Below are positions 54,290-61,795 of a DNA stretch of 64,000 nucleotides, piece after piece (within the stretch, counting starts at the first letter, position 1; each line of letters opens with the position of its first letter). The DNA lies in NCBI RefSeq assembly GCF_041435355.1, contig NZ_CP108442.1, forward strand, positions 7,934,501 to 7,998,500, read 5' to 3'. Position numbers and translations under genes: made by a program. The notes beneath the pieces were generated by a model. It worked only from the letters and a program-made list of their open reading frames with translations. It made no database searches and had not been told where the DNA came from. The stretch comes from Streptomyces sp. NBC_01276. Its GTDB lineage: Bacteria > Actinomycetota > Actinomycetes > Streptomycetales > Streptomycetaceae.

Positions 54290-55114
54290 TCAGATGTCGG
54301 CCACGGAGGGGCGGCGATGGCCACTCCGGTGCAGCAGTTGAGACAGGCGCTTCCGGGCGTAGTCGACGAAGGCGACGGCGGGCACCAATTGGCAGAGGGC
54401 CGATCCGATCACGCGACTGCGGGACAGCCCCAGGGCTGCGAACTCCGCGCCGATGAGCGGGAAGTGGGTGTCGTTGTCGTTGCCGACATCCAGCGCCTCG
54501 AGCCACACCCGCTCACCGTCAACCAGGTACGGGAAGCGGCGCAGCTTCTTCCGGTGGGTGGGCACCAGGGATTCCGCGTGGTGCAGGAACGAGTTGCGGT
54601 TGTGCCCGACTCCGAGCAGCAGTATGGATCCTCCCAGCTGATGGATCTTGGCGAAGGGCGAACCACTCCCGAGGGCGTAGCCGAGTGGCTGCCCGGCACA
54701 GATGGTGTGGGCGTCCGCGCCAAGGGCCGCCAGGGATGCTTGGGGATGCCGGCTCCGGACCCGGTCCGGGTGCCCCAGCACTGCGCTGGGGACCGCACCC
54801 ATCGCCGTCGGCAGCGCGTCGTGGAAGAGCGGGACGGCCGCGCGTGCTTCGGCCGTTCCCAGGTCGTCGAAGGCGTGGCTGTCCGGGTAGGGGTCGGCGA
54901 CCTGCCGGGTATAGGTGGGCACGACGATCGTGCCCTTCCGGCCCACCGTCGCGCACAGGGCCCGCACCACCGCGTCGGCGCCTCCGTCCACGTGCCCGAA
55001 GGCGGACAGCGACGAATGGACCATCAGTACGGACCCGGGCCGCACGCCCAGTGATGCGAACTCGTCTTGCAGCGCTGTCGCGTTCAGTGGCTCTGTCGGT
55101 GGCGCGGTGTTCAT
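54290..55114 (-). CDS. AAC(3)-family aminoglycoside N-acetyltransferase-like protein
   Basis: The product has 274 residues from the ATG at 55114. Family signatures: VLMVHSSLSAFGHVDGGADAVVRALCATVGRKGTIVVPTYT, and LLGVGHNRNSFLHHAESLV, where AAC(3) enzymes usually have a GH..NT..H..E pattern. Members N-acetylate position 3 of aminoglycosides with acetyl-CoA; some relatives acetylate metabolic amines instead. Whether this confers resistance cannot be told from sequence. The gene is convergent with the lipoprotein and shares strand with the esterase. Confidence 0.85.
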   Translation of the reverse strand: MNTAPPTEPLNATALQDEFASLGVRPGSVLMVHSSLSAFGHVDGGADAVVRALCATVGRKGTIVVPTYTRQVADPYPDSHAFDDLGTAEARAAVPLFHDALPTAMGAVPSAVLGHPDRVRSRHPQASLAALGADAHTICAGQPLGYALGSGSPFAKIHQLGGSILLLGVGHNRNSFLHHAESLVPTHRKKLRRFPYLVDGERVWLEALDVGNDNDTHFPLIGAEFAALGLSRSRVIGSALCQLVPAVAFVDYARKRLSQLLHRSGHRRPSVADI

Positions 55115-55233
55115 CTCGTTGCCTTTGTCTTCGCTCGTCGCCGTTGGGTGCCGGGTGAGGTTCGGCTGGTCAGGCAGGCCGGGAGGCGGCTCGGCCGTCG
55201 GGCCCAAGGGTGGCGGGGTGCATCGTTCCCTCG

Positions 55234-56196
55234 TCACTTCGCCAGGGCCGCGCGGAGGAACTGGAGGATCTCCGCCCGGGCGGCATCGGCCTGTGGTTCG
55301 ACGCCGGGCAGGGTGAGGAACGCGTGCCTCGCGCCCGGGTATTCGGAAAGCCGCACAGGCGTCCCGGCCGCGCGCAGCCGCTCGGCGTAGCGGCGGCCGT
55401 GATCGGCGACAGCGTCCTTGGTGGGCAGCACCACGAGTGCCGGGGCGAGTCCGCTCAGGTCTTCCGTGTACAGCGGCGAGACCGCGGCGGCGTCGCTGCC
55501 CGGCGGGACGGCGAGCCGCTGGATGAGCTCCAGTTGCGGCAGGGCCCGGGTCGGGCTGTACGCGTACTCGGCGATCGAGGGGTGGTCGAACATCGTCTCG
55601 GTCACGTCGACTACGGGGTTGACCAGCACCTGCGCCTTGAGTGCAAGGCCGGCTTCCCTGGCGCGGACGGCCGTCAGAGCGCTGATCAGCGCGCCGCAGC
55701 TCTCACCGAAGACGGCCGCGCGCGCCGGGTCGACACCCCACTGCGCGGCGTGCCGCACCATGTGTTCGAGTACCTCCCAGCCGTCGTCAGCGGCGTTCGA
55801 GAGCGTGCTGCCGGGGGCGAGGAGGCGGTGCTCGACCGAGACGACGAGCGCGGGCAGTCCCGCGGCGAGGTGGCTGTTGGTCCAGTCGCACTGCGCCGCT
55901 GTGCCCACGAAGCCGCCTCCGTGGACATGGACCACGAGTGGCATGCCGGTTCGGGCGTCGGCCTCGCCGTCTCCTGTCGACACCGGCCGGTACACCCGGA
56001 CCGGGAGGTCGCGGCCGGGCAGCGCCAGCTGCCGCCAGGCGATCTCGGCGCCCGGATCCGGTTCACCGAGCATGGCCCGAGCCGTGCCGGACGCCCGCCA
56101 GCGGTTCTCCGCGTCGCGGTAGGCGCGCAGTTCCTCGGCCGTGATCGTCGAGAAGCCCGGCTCCGGCGGCCGTGTCGCGGTGGTGGTCCCACTCAT
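55234..56196 (-). CDS. HSL-family alpha/beta hydrolase (esterase)
   Basis: The product has 320 residues from the ATG at 56196. The oxyanion motif HGGGF (92-96), a GESCG nucleophile elbow (Ser166), an Asp in LPTKDAVADHG, and a His in GARHAFL identify a hormone-sensitive-lipase-type esterase. It is cytoplasmic and acts on small esters. It is divergent from a TetR regulator, with a strong palindrome between them, so it is probably the regulated target. Confidence 0.9.
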   Translation of the reverse strand: MSGTTTATRPPEPGFSTITAEELRAYRDAENRWRASGTARAMLGEPDPGAEIAWRQLALPGRDLPVRVYRPVSTGDGEADARTGMPLVVHVHGGGFVGTAAQCDWTNSHLAAGLPALVVSVEHRLLAPGSTLSNAADDGWEVLEHMVRHAAQWGVDPARAAVFGESCGALISALTAVRAREAGLALKAQVLVNPVVDVTETMFDHPSIAEYAYSPTRALPQLELIQRLAVPPGSDAAAVSPLYTEDLSGLAPALVVLPTKDAVADHGRRYAERLRAAGTPVRLSEYPGARHAFLTLPGVEPQADAARAEILQFLRAALAK

Positions 56197-56261
56197 GTGT
56201 CCTTCTCCCCTCCCGGCCGGATGCCGGGTGTGTCGTTGTGGCCGGACGGTGCACTGTCCTC

Positions 56262-56286
56262 ATGATGCACGCAGTGCGTGCATCAT
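56262..56286. promoter_or_regulatory. perfect 25-bp palindrome, likely TetR operator
   Basis: Two 12-bp arms (ATGATGCACGCA and TGCGTGCATCAT) surround a single central G in the 131-bp spacer between the esterase and TetR genes. A further GTGCACT/AGTGCAC pair flanks it at 56249-56255 and 56289-56295. Perfect symmetry over 25 bp is very unlikely by chance and fits autoregulation by the TetR protein. Confidence 0.75.
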
Positions 56287-56327
56287 CAAGTGCACAGGTT
56301 AGGCTGAGTCCGGAGGAGAGGGGCGAG

Positions 56328-56981
56328 ATGACTGGCCGAAGGCGATGGTCGAATGAGGAGATCCTGGACACGGCGGCGGAACTGCTGCGCACGGGCGACG
56401 CCGAGTCGTTCAGCGTGCGCAAGCTCGCCGCAGCGCTCGGGACAGACTCCTCCAGCCTCTACCGGCACTTCCGCAACAAGACCGAACTGCTGCGCGCGGT
56501 TGCCGACCGGATCCTGCTGTCCGCCATGGACGGCTACCGCCCCGAGGGCGACTGGAAGCAGCGCATCACCGCCCTGGCCCTGCGCCTGCGCGAGGCCTTC
56601 GGCGAGCAACCCCAACTTGCCGCGGTGTGGGGACGCTATGCGTCCGGCGGCACCGGATCCCGATGGGTCATGGAGGAGCTGCTGCAGGCTCTGCGCGCGT
56701 CCGGCCTGCCCGACGAGGAGGTGCCGGTGCGATACCACCGCATCGTGATCCTCCTCGCCGCGCTGATCGCCTCCGAGGCCGGAATCAGCACCATCACCCC
56801 CACTGAGTACGAACAGGCCATGGAGCAGTTCCGCGTCGCGGTGCTCGGCGCCGACCCCGAACGCTTCCCCGCCCTGGCCCACTTCGCCCGCGACATCCGC
56901 CCCCTCGGAGCAGACCGCCGCGCCGCGTTCGAAGAGATCCTCGCCGCCCAACTCGCCCACATCGAGGCCCGGATCCCCTGA
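56328..56981 (+). CDS. TetR-family transcriptional regulator
   Basis: The product has 217 residues from the ATG at 56328, preceded by GGAGGAGAGG. The N-terminal helix-turn-helix (EEILDTAAELLRTGDAESFSVRKLAAALGTDSSSLYRHFRNKTELL) is canonical; the C-terminal helical domain binds an unknown ligand. It is divergent from the esterase and probably represses it and itself through the palindrome at 56262-56286. It converges with the end of the RiPP-like operon. Confidence 0.93.
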   Translation: MTGRRRWSNEEILDTAAELLRTGDAESFSVRKLAAALGTDSSSLYRHFRNKTELLRAVADRILLSAMDGYRPEGDWKQRITALALRLREAFGEQPQLAAVWGRYASGGTGSRWVMEELLQALRASGLPDEEVPVRYHRIVILLAALIASEAGISTITPTEYEQAMEQFRVAVLGADPERFPALAHFARDIRPLGADRRAAFEEILAAQLAHIEARIP

Positions 56982-57078
56982 CGTGCCGGATCGTGGGTGC
57001 CATGCGGTCGGGCCGCGGCCGCAGGCTCGCCGCCCGATCGGCGAGGCCGCGCGCCCTCGACCTGACCAGCGGCCGGCG

Positions 57079-57738
57079 TCAAATCACCATCGGTGCCTCC
57101 GACCAGCGGCGGACGCGGTACGGGGCCCACCACACGTGGTCCCCGAAACGCAGGACCAGGGTCTCGGCCATCAGATCGTCCAGCACCGGCCCCGCGATCG
57201 CGTCGGCGCGGGCGCCGTCGGTGAGTGCCGCGACGGCCTCGTGGTACTCCGGTTCGTCGATGGTGAAGCGGCGCAGCTCGCCGTAGCGCCGGTCGCGCAC
57301 CTGGATGAACCCGGGGCCGTGCCGGAAGACGCACTTGCAGATGTAGTACGTGTTGCGCCATTCGAGGGCCGTCGCGGCCGGGTCGGGGGTGCCCAGTACG
57401 GCGGTCGGCGGGTGGAGGTGGCCGTAGTGGCGCCAGGCGTCGGGGTCCGGGCCGGTGTGGAGCTGCCAGTCGACGGCGATGGCCAGGCTGGTCAGGTCGC
57501 CGACGAAGCTCAGGGCACGTACGGACCAGGCGGCGTCGGCGGGGTCGGTCACGTCGACCGGGCGGGGCAGCGTGACGTGCCGGGCCCCGGCGGCGAAGAG
57601 CCGCCGGGCGGCCTCGCCGCCGGGGAGGTCGATCTCGTAACGTCCCAGGGACATCCCGGGCAGCGCGGCCACCTCGGGGTCGTAGTCCCGCGCGGCCGTC
57701 ACGGTGAAGGGTGGGGTGCCGGTGAGTGCTGGAGTCAT
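57079..57738 (-). CDS. DUF5825-like protein of the RiPP-like operon
   Basis: The product has 219 residues from the ATG at 57738. It resembles the DUF5825 proteins that accompany RiPP-maturation radical SAM genes in actinobacteria: ALEWRNTYYICKCVFRHGPGFIQVRDRR, then LRRFTIDEPEY. I recognise this by pattern, not by search. There is no membrane segment. Its role is unknown; a partner or substrate-handling subunit of the radical SAM enzyme is inferred from position, 53 bp downstream. The ribosome binding region is duplicated (AGAGGAC twice in a 10-bp tandem repeat). Confidence 0.75.
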   Translation of the reverse strand: MTPALTGTPPFTVTAARDYDPEVAALPGMSLGRYEIDLPGGEAARRLFAAGARHVTLPRPVDVTDPADAAWSVRALSFVGDLTSLAIAVDWQLHTGPDPDAWRHYGHLHPPTAVLGTPDPAATALEWRNTYYICKCVFRHGPGFIQVRDRRYGELRRFTIDEPEYHEAVAALTDGARADAIAGPVLDDLMAETLVLRFGDHVWWAPYRVRRWSEAPMVI

Positions 57739-57740
57739 CG

Positions 57741-57805
57741 TCGTCCTCTGTCGTCCTCTGTCGGCGTCGCGTGGCGGTCGTCAGACGGTCGTCAAGCGGT
57801 CGTCG
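57741..57805. repeat. short tandem repeats between the radical SAM and DUF5825-like genes
   Basis: TCGTCCTCTG occurs twice in tandem at 57741-57760, duplicating the Shine-Dalgarno of the DUF5825-like gene. Next to it CGGTCGTCA recurs with an 11-bp period at 57775, 57786 and (as CGGTCGTCG) 57797, spanning the radical SAM stop codon. The array probably arose by slippage. Confidence 0.6.
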
Positions 57806-59693
57806 CGGCGAGTTCGGTGTCGCGGGCGGAGGTGTGCCGCATGAAGTCGATCCGCAGGAACTCCTCGTTCAGTGCGGGCGGCGCGATCTGTACGAACTGC
57901 CCGTTGTCCTCGAAGACCACCCCGAGCGCCCGCCACCGCTTCAGCACCTCCCGCAGGGCGTCCTCGCCCACCTGGTGCTCCCCGTGCAGTTTGCGGGCGG
58001 CCGCCTTCACCGTGTGCGGCTGGTCGAGCAGCCGGAACAGGGCCAGCTCGAACGGGACCGTCAGTTCCAGGTGCGTCCAGTCGAAGGCCCGGCGCCTGCT
58101 GACCAGCACGATCCGGTCTTCCAGGTCGCAGTGGGTGAGGCGGCTGCCGGCGTAGTTCCGCTTCCAGTGCGCGATTCCCTCGTCCAGCCGTCGGACGACC
58201 TCCTCGCCGATCCCGCGCGGCGGCACGTCGAAGACGTACGCCAGGTCGAACATCTCGGGCTCGGGGAGGTCGTAGGTGAGCCGGTACGGTTCGGCTGGGC
58301 GCAGTTCGGAGAACCCGAGCCCGGGGTTGTTGAAGTAGGGGCTGAACCGCTCGATCGCGATCCGGGAGGACTGGCCCACGGGTGGGTTGAGGTGCTCCAG
58401 CGCGGCCAGTTGGGCCACCACGTCGTCGTAGTCCGCGGCGTCCTCGCCGGGGAAGCCGTGCAGGTAGTTCCAGGCCACGGAGAGGCCCACGGTGGCGGCG
58501 TCGCGGAGCATCCGGACGTTCTGGCCGCCGGTCACGCCCTTGTCCATCAGGGTGAGCACCCGGCTGTTGAGGCTCTCGATGCCCGGCTGGACGAAGATCA
58601 GGCCCGCGTCGGCGAGGGTCTGGAGCTGCTTGTGCCGCATGTTGGACTTGATCTCGATGTGCATGCGCAGGTCGAAGCCGCTGTCGATGATGCGCGGCAG
58701 CACGGTGTTCACGTACCCCATGTCCAGGATGTTGTCGACGACGTACATGTCCAGGACCCGGTGCCTGCGGGCCAGTTCGACGACCTCGTCGTAGAACACG
58801 TCCGGGCTCTTGCTGCGGAACTGCATGAACGAGCCGTTCAGCCCGCAGAAGGTGCAGTGGTGCTTCTCGCCCCACCAGCAGCCCCGCGCACCCTCGACCA
58901 CCAGCTTGGGCTCGACCCAGTTCCGTGCGTGGGAGGAGGCGAGCCGCTCGAAGTACCCGCCGTAGTCGGGCGGCAGGATGGCCGCGGGCGGCAGCGGTGT
59001 GGTGCTCATCGCGTTCACCACGGACGTGCCGTCACCGCCGCGCCGGCACAGTCCCGGCACCTCCGACAGCGGCTCTCCGGCGTCCAGTGCGCTGAGCAGT
59101 GCGGGGAAGGACACCTCGCCCTCGCCGCGCAGGACGTAGTCGACGAAGGGGAAGTTGCGGTGGACGGCCTCGCCCTGCTTGCCGTCGCAGTTGGCCCCGC
59201 CCATGGCCGTCGCGATGTGCGGGGCGAGGCGCTTGACGTACTTGGCGGCCGCCAGGGCGGCCGTGTTCTGCTGGAACGTCGAGGTGAAACCGACCAGGTC
59301 CGGGGCGAGCCCGACGATGCGCTCGGCGATGTACCGGACGAAGTCGGGTGCGGAGGCGTGCAGCGCCCGCGTCATGTCCATACGGGCCCCGCGCACCCGG
59401 CTGCCCATCGCCTCGGTGAACTCGGGAACACGCCACTCGGGATCGTCGTAAAGGGCGGAGGAGAACACCCAGTCGCCGCAGCCCAGGAAATAGGATCCGA
59501 GCGAGTAGTAGGAATAGTCCTCCAGGGTGAATTCCGTGTTCTTGGTGATCCAGTCCACATATTCGAGATTGGCGTGCAGAACGTCCGCGGTTCCGTTCGG
59601 AACGCGCTCGTCGACACTGCGCTTGAGAATTCCGAGAGCCAGCGACGGGAGGTCGATCGGGGCCCAGGGCATGTTCACCAGGAGTACGCGCAC
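57792..59693 (-). CDS. RiPP-maturation cobalamin-type radical SAM protein (predicted C-methyltransferase)
   Basis: The product has 633 residues from the GTG at 59693 (AGAAGAGG upstream). An N-terminal Rossmann-like B12-type domain (LVGFTSTFQQNTAALAAAKYVKR; VDYVLRGEGEVSFPALL) precedes the radical SAM core. The cluster motif is Cys272-X7-Cys280-X2-Cys283 (GCWWGEKHHCTFCG), not the usual CX3CX2C. The pattern matches the TIGR03975 family annotated as RiPP maturation radical SAM C-methyltransferase. Residues about 540-600 look like a winged helix that could be a peptide-recognition element. The substrate is most likely the 39-residue peptide encoded just upstream. Confidence 0.87.
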   Translation of the reverse strand: MRVLLVNMPWAPIDLPSLALGILKRSVDERVPNGTADVLHANLEYVDWITKNTEFTLEDYSYYSLGSYFLGCGDWVFSSALYDDPEWRVPEFTEAMGSRVRGARMDMTRALHASAPDFVRYIAERIVGLAPDLVGFTSTFQQNTAALAAAKYVKRLAPHIATAMGGANCDGKQGEAVHRNFPFVDYVLRGEGEVSFPALLSALDAGEPLSEVPGLCRRGGDGTSVVNAMSTTPLPPAAILPPDYGGYFERLASSHARNWVEPKLVVEGARGCWWGEKHHCTFCGLNGSFMQFRSKSPDVFYDEVVELARRHRVLDMYVVDNILDMGYVNTVLPRIIDSGFDLRMHIEIKSNMRHKQLQTLADAGLIFVQPGIESLNSRVLTLMDKGVTGGQNVRMLRDAATVGLSVAWNYLHGFPGEDAADYDDVVAQLAALEHLNPPVGQSSRIAIERFSPYFNNPGLGFSELRPAEPYRLTYDLPEPEMFDLAYVFDVPPRGIGEEVVRRLDEGIAHWKRNYAGSRLTHCDLEDRIVLVSRRRAFDWTHLELTVPFELALFRLLDQPHTVKAAARKLHGEHQVGEDALREVLKRWRALGVVFEDNGQFVQIAPPALNEEFLRIDFMRHTSARDTELAATTA

Positions 59694-59777
59694 GGCTGGC
59701 CTCTTCTCATGTGATCAGGGCACGGGGGCGGGGGCCGGGCCGGGCGCCCGGGTCGGTCGGGGGCCGGGCGTCCGGTG

Positions 59778-59811
59778 GGGGCCGGCCGCGCACGGGTGCG
59801 CGTCCGGCCCC
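59778..59811 (-). terminator. strong hairpin after the precursor peptide gene
   Basis: GGGGCCGG pairs with CCGGCCCC, and after one mismatch CGCGCA pairs with TGCGCG, around a 4-base loop: 14 paired bases in all. It begins 5 bp after the precursor stop codon and precedes the radical SAM gene. This fits an attenuator or mRNA-stabilising hairpin that lets more precursor than enzyme be made. Confidence 0.6.
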
Positions 59812-59816
59812 TGGTG

Positions 59817-59936
59817 CTACTTCTCCTCTTCCTCCATCTCCTCCGAGGAGCGGAAGTAGATGACGACGCCGACGCCCGGCTTGCGGCTCTCCTCGTCGCC
59901 CTCGAGCGGGTCTCCGTGGATGATGTCCTTCTGCAT
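59817..59936 (-). CDS. candidate RiPP precursor peptide, 39 residues
   Basis: The ATG at 59936 has a strong GGGGAGGTGA site 6-9 bases upstream (59943-59950), and all but two codons have G or C at position 3, so this is a real gene. The peptide starts MQKDIIHGDPLEGDEESRKP, continues GVGVVIYFRSS and ends EEMEEEEK. It is strongly acidic, with one hydrophobic patch (VGVVIYF) that could be the modified core. It has no Cys, Thr or Trp, so it is no lanthipeptide. Its start lies 5 bp after the S9 peptidase stop, so translation is coupled. Confidence 0.75.
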   Translation of the reverse strand: MQKDIIHGDPLEGDEESRKPGVGVVIYFRSSEEMEEEEK

Positions 59937-59941
59937 GCTGT

Positions 59942-61795
59942 TCACCTCCCCTGCGGGTGCGAGGACGGCTCGGCCCGCACGGGCGCCGTGGGCAGCCCGC
60001 GGCCGAGAAATCTCAGGGACCGCCGGATCACGGCCAGGTGGTCGGCGCCGTCGTAGCCGTCGTGGCCCGAGTCCAGCCACATCAGCTCGTGCGCCACACC
60101 GCCCGCACGCAGCACGTCCAGGTACGCCTCCACCTGCTGCGGCGGGCACTTGGCGTCCCGGCGCGCGGCGACGAGCAGCAGCGGGGCGCGGATGGCGGCC
60201 GCGTACGAGGACGGCGAGGCGTGCGCGTAGGCCTCGGGCACCTCGTCCGGGGTGCCGCCGAACAGCGCGGTGTCCAGCGCCCGGAGGGCGGGGGTGGAGT
60301 GCCGGAAGGCCGTGGCGCAGTCGGCGAGCGGTTTGACGGCGACCCCGGCGTGCCACAGGTCCGGCCGCGTTCCCAGGGCCAGCAGCGTGAGGTAGCCGCC
60401 CCAGGAGGTGCCGCACAGGGCCACGGCGTCCGCGCGCCCGATGCCCCGGTCCAGCAGCTCGGCGCGGGCCCGTACCAGGTCGGCGACCTGGGTGTGGCCG
60501 ACGCCCTCGGAGTAGGCGGAGCGCCAGCGCGGCCCGTAGCCGGTCGAGCCCCGGTAGTTGACGCGGGCCACGGCGTAGCCCGAGCCGACGAGGGCCTGCA
60601 CCATGGGGTCGTAGGCGTCGCGGTCGTGATCGGCCGGGCCGCCGTGGACGAGGAAGACCAGCGGGTACGGGGCCGGACGGTCGGCGGGCGTCGTGACGAA
60701 GGTGTGCACCGGCCCGTCGGGGCCCGGCGTCCACAGGTCCTGCCGCCGCCCGAACCGGGGGAGGCGCCACCGGCTCTGCCCGGGCAGCGCCGCACCCGAC
60801 AGGGACATCGCGCGCGGCACGTTCACCGCGTCGGTCCAGATGAAGTGCACGTCGCCGTCGGCGGCCGGCGACGCGTCCAGGACGGTGCCCTCCGGGGTGG
60901 GCACCGGAGTCAGCGCCCGGCGTTCCAGGTCGGCGGTGAACAGCCGGCTGCGGCCGTGCCGGTCCTGCCGGAGCAGGATCCGCGCACCGCCCGTGCCGGG
61001 GTACCAGCGGGCGGTCGTCTCGGTGTCGAACGAGCACCAGGGCAGCAGTTCCACGCCGCGCCCGGGGGCCCAGGTGCCCAGGTGGTACCGGCCGGCCCGC
61101 TCCCGCATGACCAGCAGCAGGGTGCGCGAGACCGCCGAGCCCGACGACGACGCGGGCGGGGCGTCGGAGGTGCTGGCGGGCCCGGGCGCGGGCGCGAAGC
61201 CGAGCGCCCAGGTGCGCTCCCGGGCGCCGGAGAGCACCGCGACGGTGGTCCCGTCCGGGCGCAGCAGCGTCACGGCGCGGGCGGAGTGGGCGGGTCCGGA
61301 CACCGCCAGCAGCCCGCCGTCCGGGGCCAGGCCGCACAGCGTGCCGGACTCCGTGGTGTGCAGGACGGCCGTAGCGGTGCCGCCGCGACGTCCGATGTGG
61401 ACGCCGAGTCCCCCGGGTCCCCGGATGCCCACGGCCACCGTGCCCCCCGTCGTCAGCGCCAGCCCGGCGGGGCGCCCGGACGGGACCCCGGCGAGCGCCG
61501 GGCGGTCGGGGCCGCCGTCGAAGGCCTGGGTGCGCCAGCCGCCGCTGCCGCCGCGGTCCTCGTCGAACCACCAGACGGCCTCGTCCGCGTCGATGGCGCA
61601 CAGCAGCGTGCCGTGCGGACGGTCCGTCACCTGCCGCCCGGTGCCGGTGGAGCGGTCCCACGTGAAGATCTCGCACCGGCCGTCGGCGTCCCCGGTGTAC
61701 ACCATCCGGTCCGGCCGGCGGGGGCTGGTCACGGGCAGCACCGGCCGGTAGACGCCGTAGGCGCGCGGGGCCGCCTTCGGCGGGGCCGGCGTCAC
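59942..61795 (-). CDS. S9 family (prolyl oligopeptidase-like) peptidase
   Basis: The product has 617 residues from the GTG at 61795, overlapping the MFS stop by 4 bp. Residues 1-370 form a beta-propeller-like domain. The C-terminal hydrolase domain has FLVHGGPADHDRD, nucleophile Ser464 in GTSWGGYL, Asp547 in RRD and His578 in SGHDGY. Prolyl oligopeptidases cut small peptides after proline. The precursor just downstream has only two prolines, at 10 and 20, the second directly before the hydrophobic patch, so this enzyme may release the mature peptide. There is no signal peptide. Confidence 0.9.
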   Translation of the reverse strand: MTPAPPKAAPRAYGVYRPVLPVTSPRRPDRMVYTGDADGRCEIFTWDRSTGTGRQVTDRPHGTLLCAIDADEAVWWFDEDRGGSGGWRTQAFDGGPDRPALAGVPSGRPAGLALTTGGTVAVGIRGPGGLGVHIGRRGGTATAVLHTTESGTLCGLAPDGGLLAVSGPAHSARAVTLLRPDGTTVAVLSGARERTWALGFAPAPGPASTSDAPPASSSGSAVSRTLLLVMRERAGRYHLGTWAPGRGVELLPWCSFDTETTARWYPGTGGARILLRQDRHGRSRLFTADLERRALTPVPTPEGTVLDASPAADGDVHFIWTDAVNVPRAMSLSGAALPGQSRWRLPRFGRRQDLWTPGPDGPVHTFVTTPADRPAPYPLVFLVHGGPADHDRDAYDPMVQALVGSGYAVARVNYRGSTGYGPRWRSAYSEGVGHTQVADLVRARAELLDRGIGRADAVALCGTSWGGYLTLLALGTRPDLWHAGVAVKPLADCATAFRHSTPALRALDTALFGGTPDEVPEAYAHASPSSYAAAIRAPLLLVAARRDAKCPPQQVEAYLDVLRAGGVAHELMWLDSGHDGYDGADHLAVIRRSLRFLGRGLPTAPVRAEPSSHPQGR

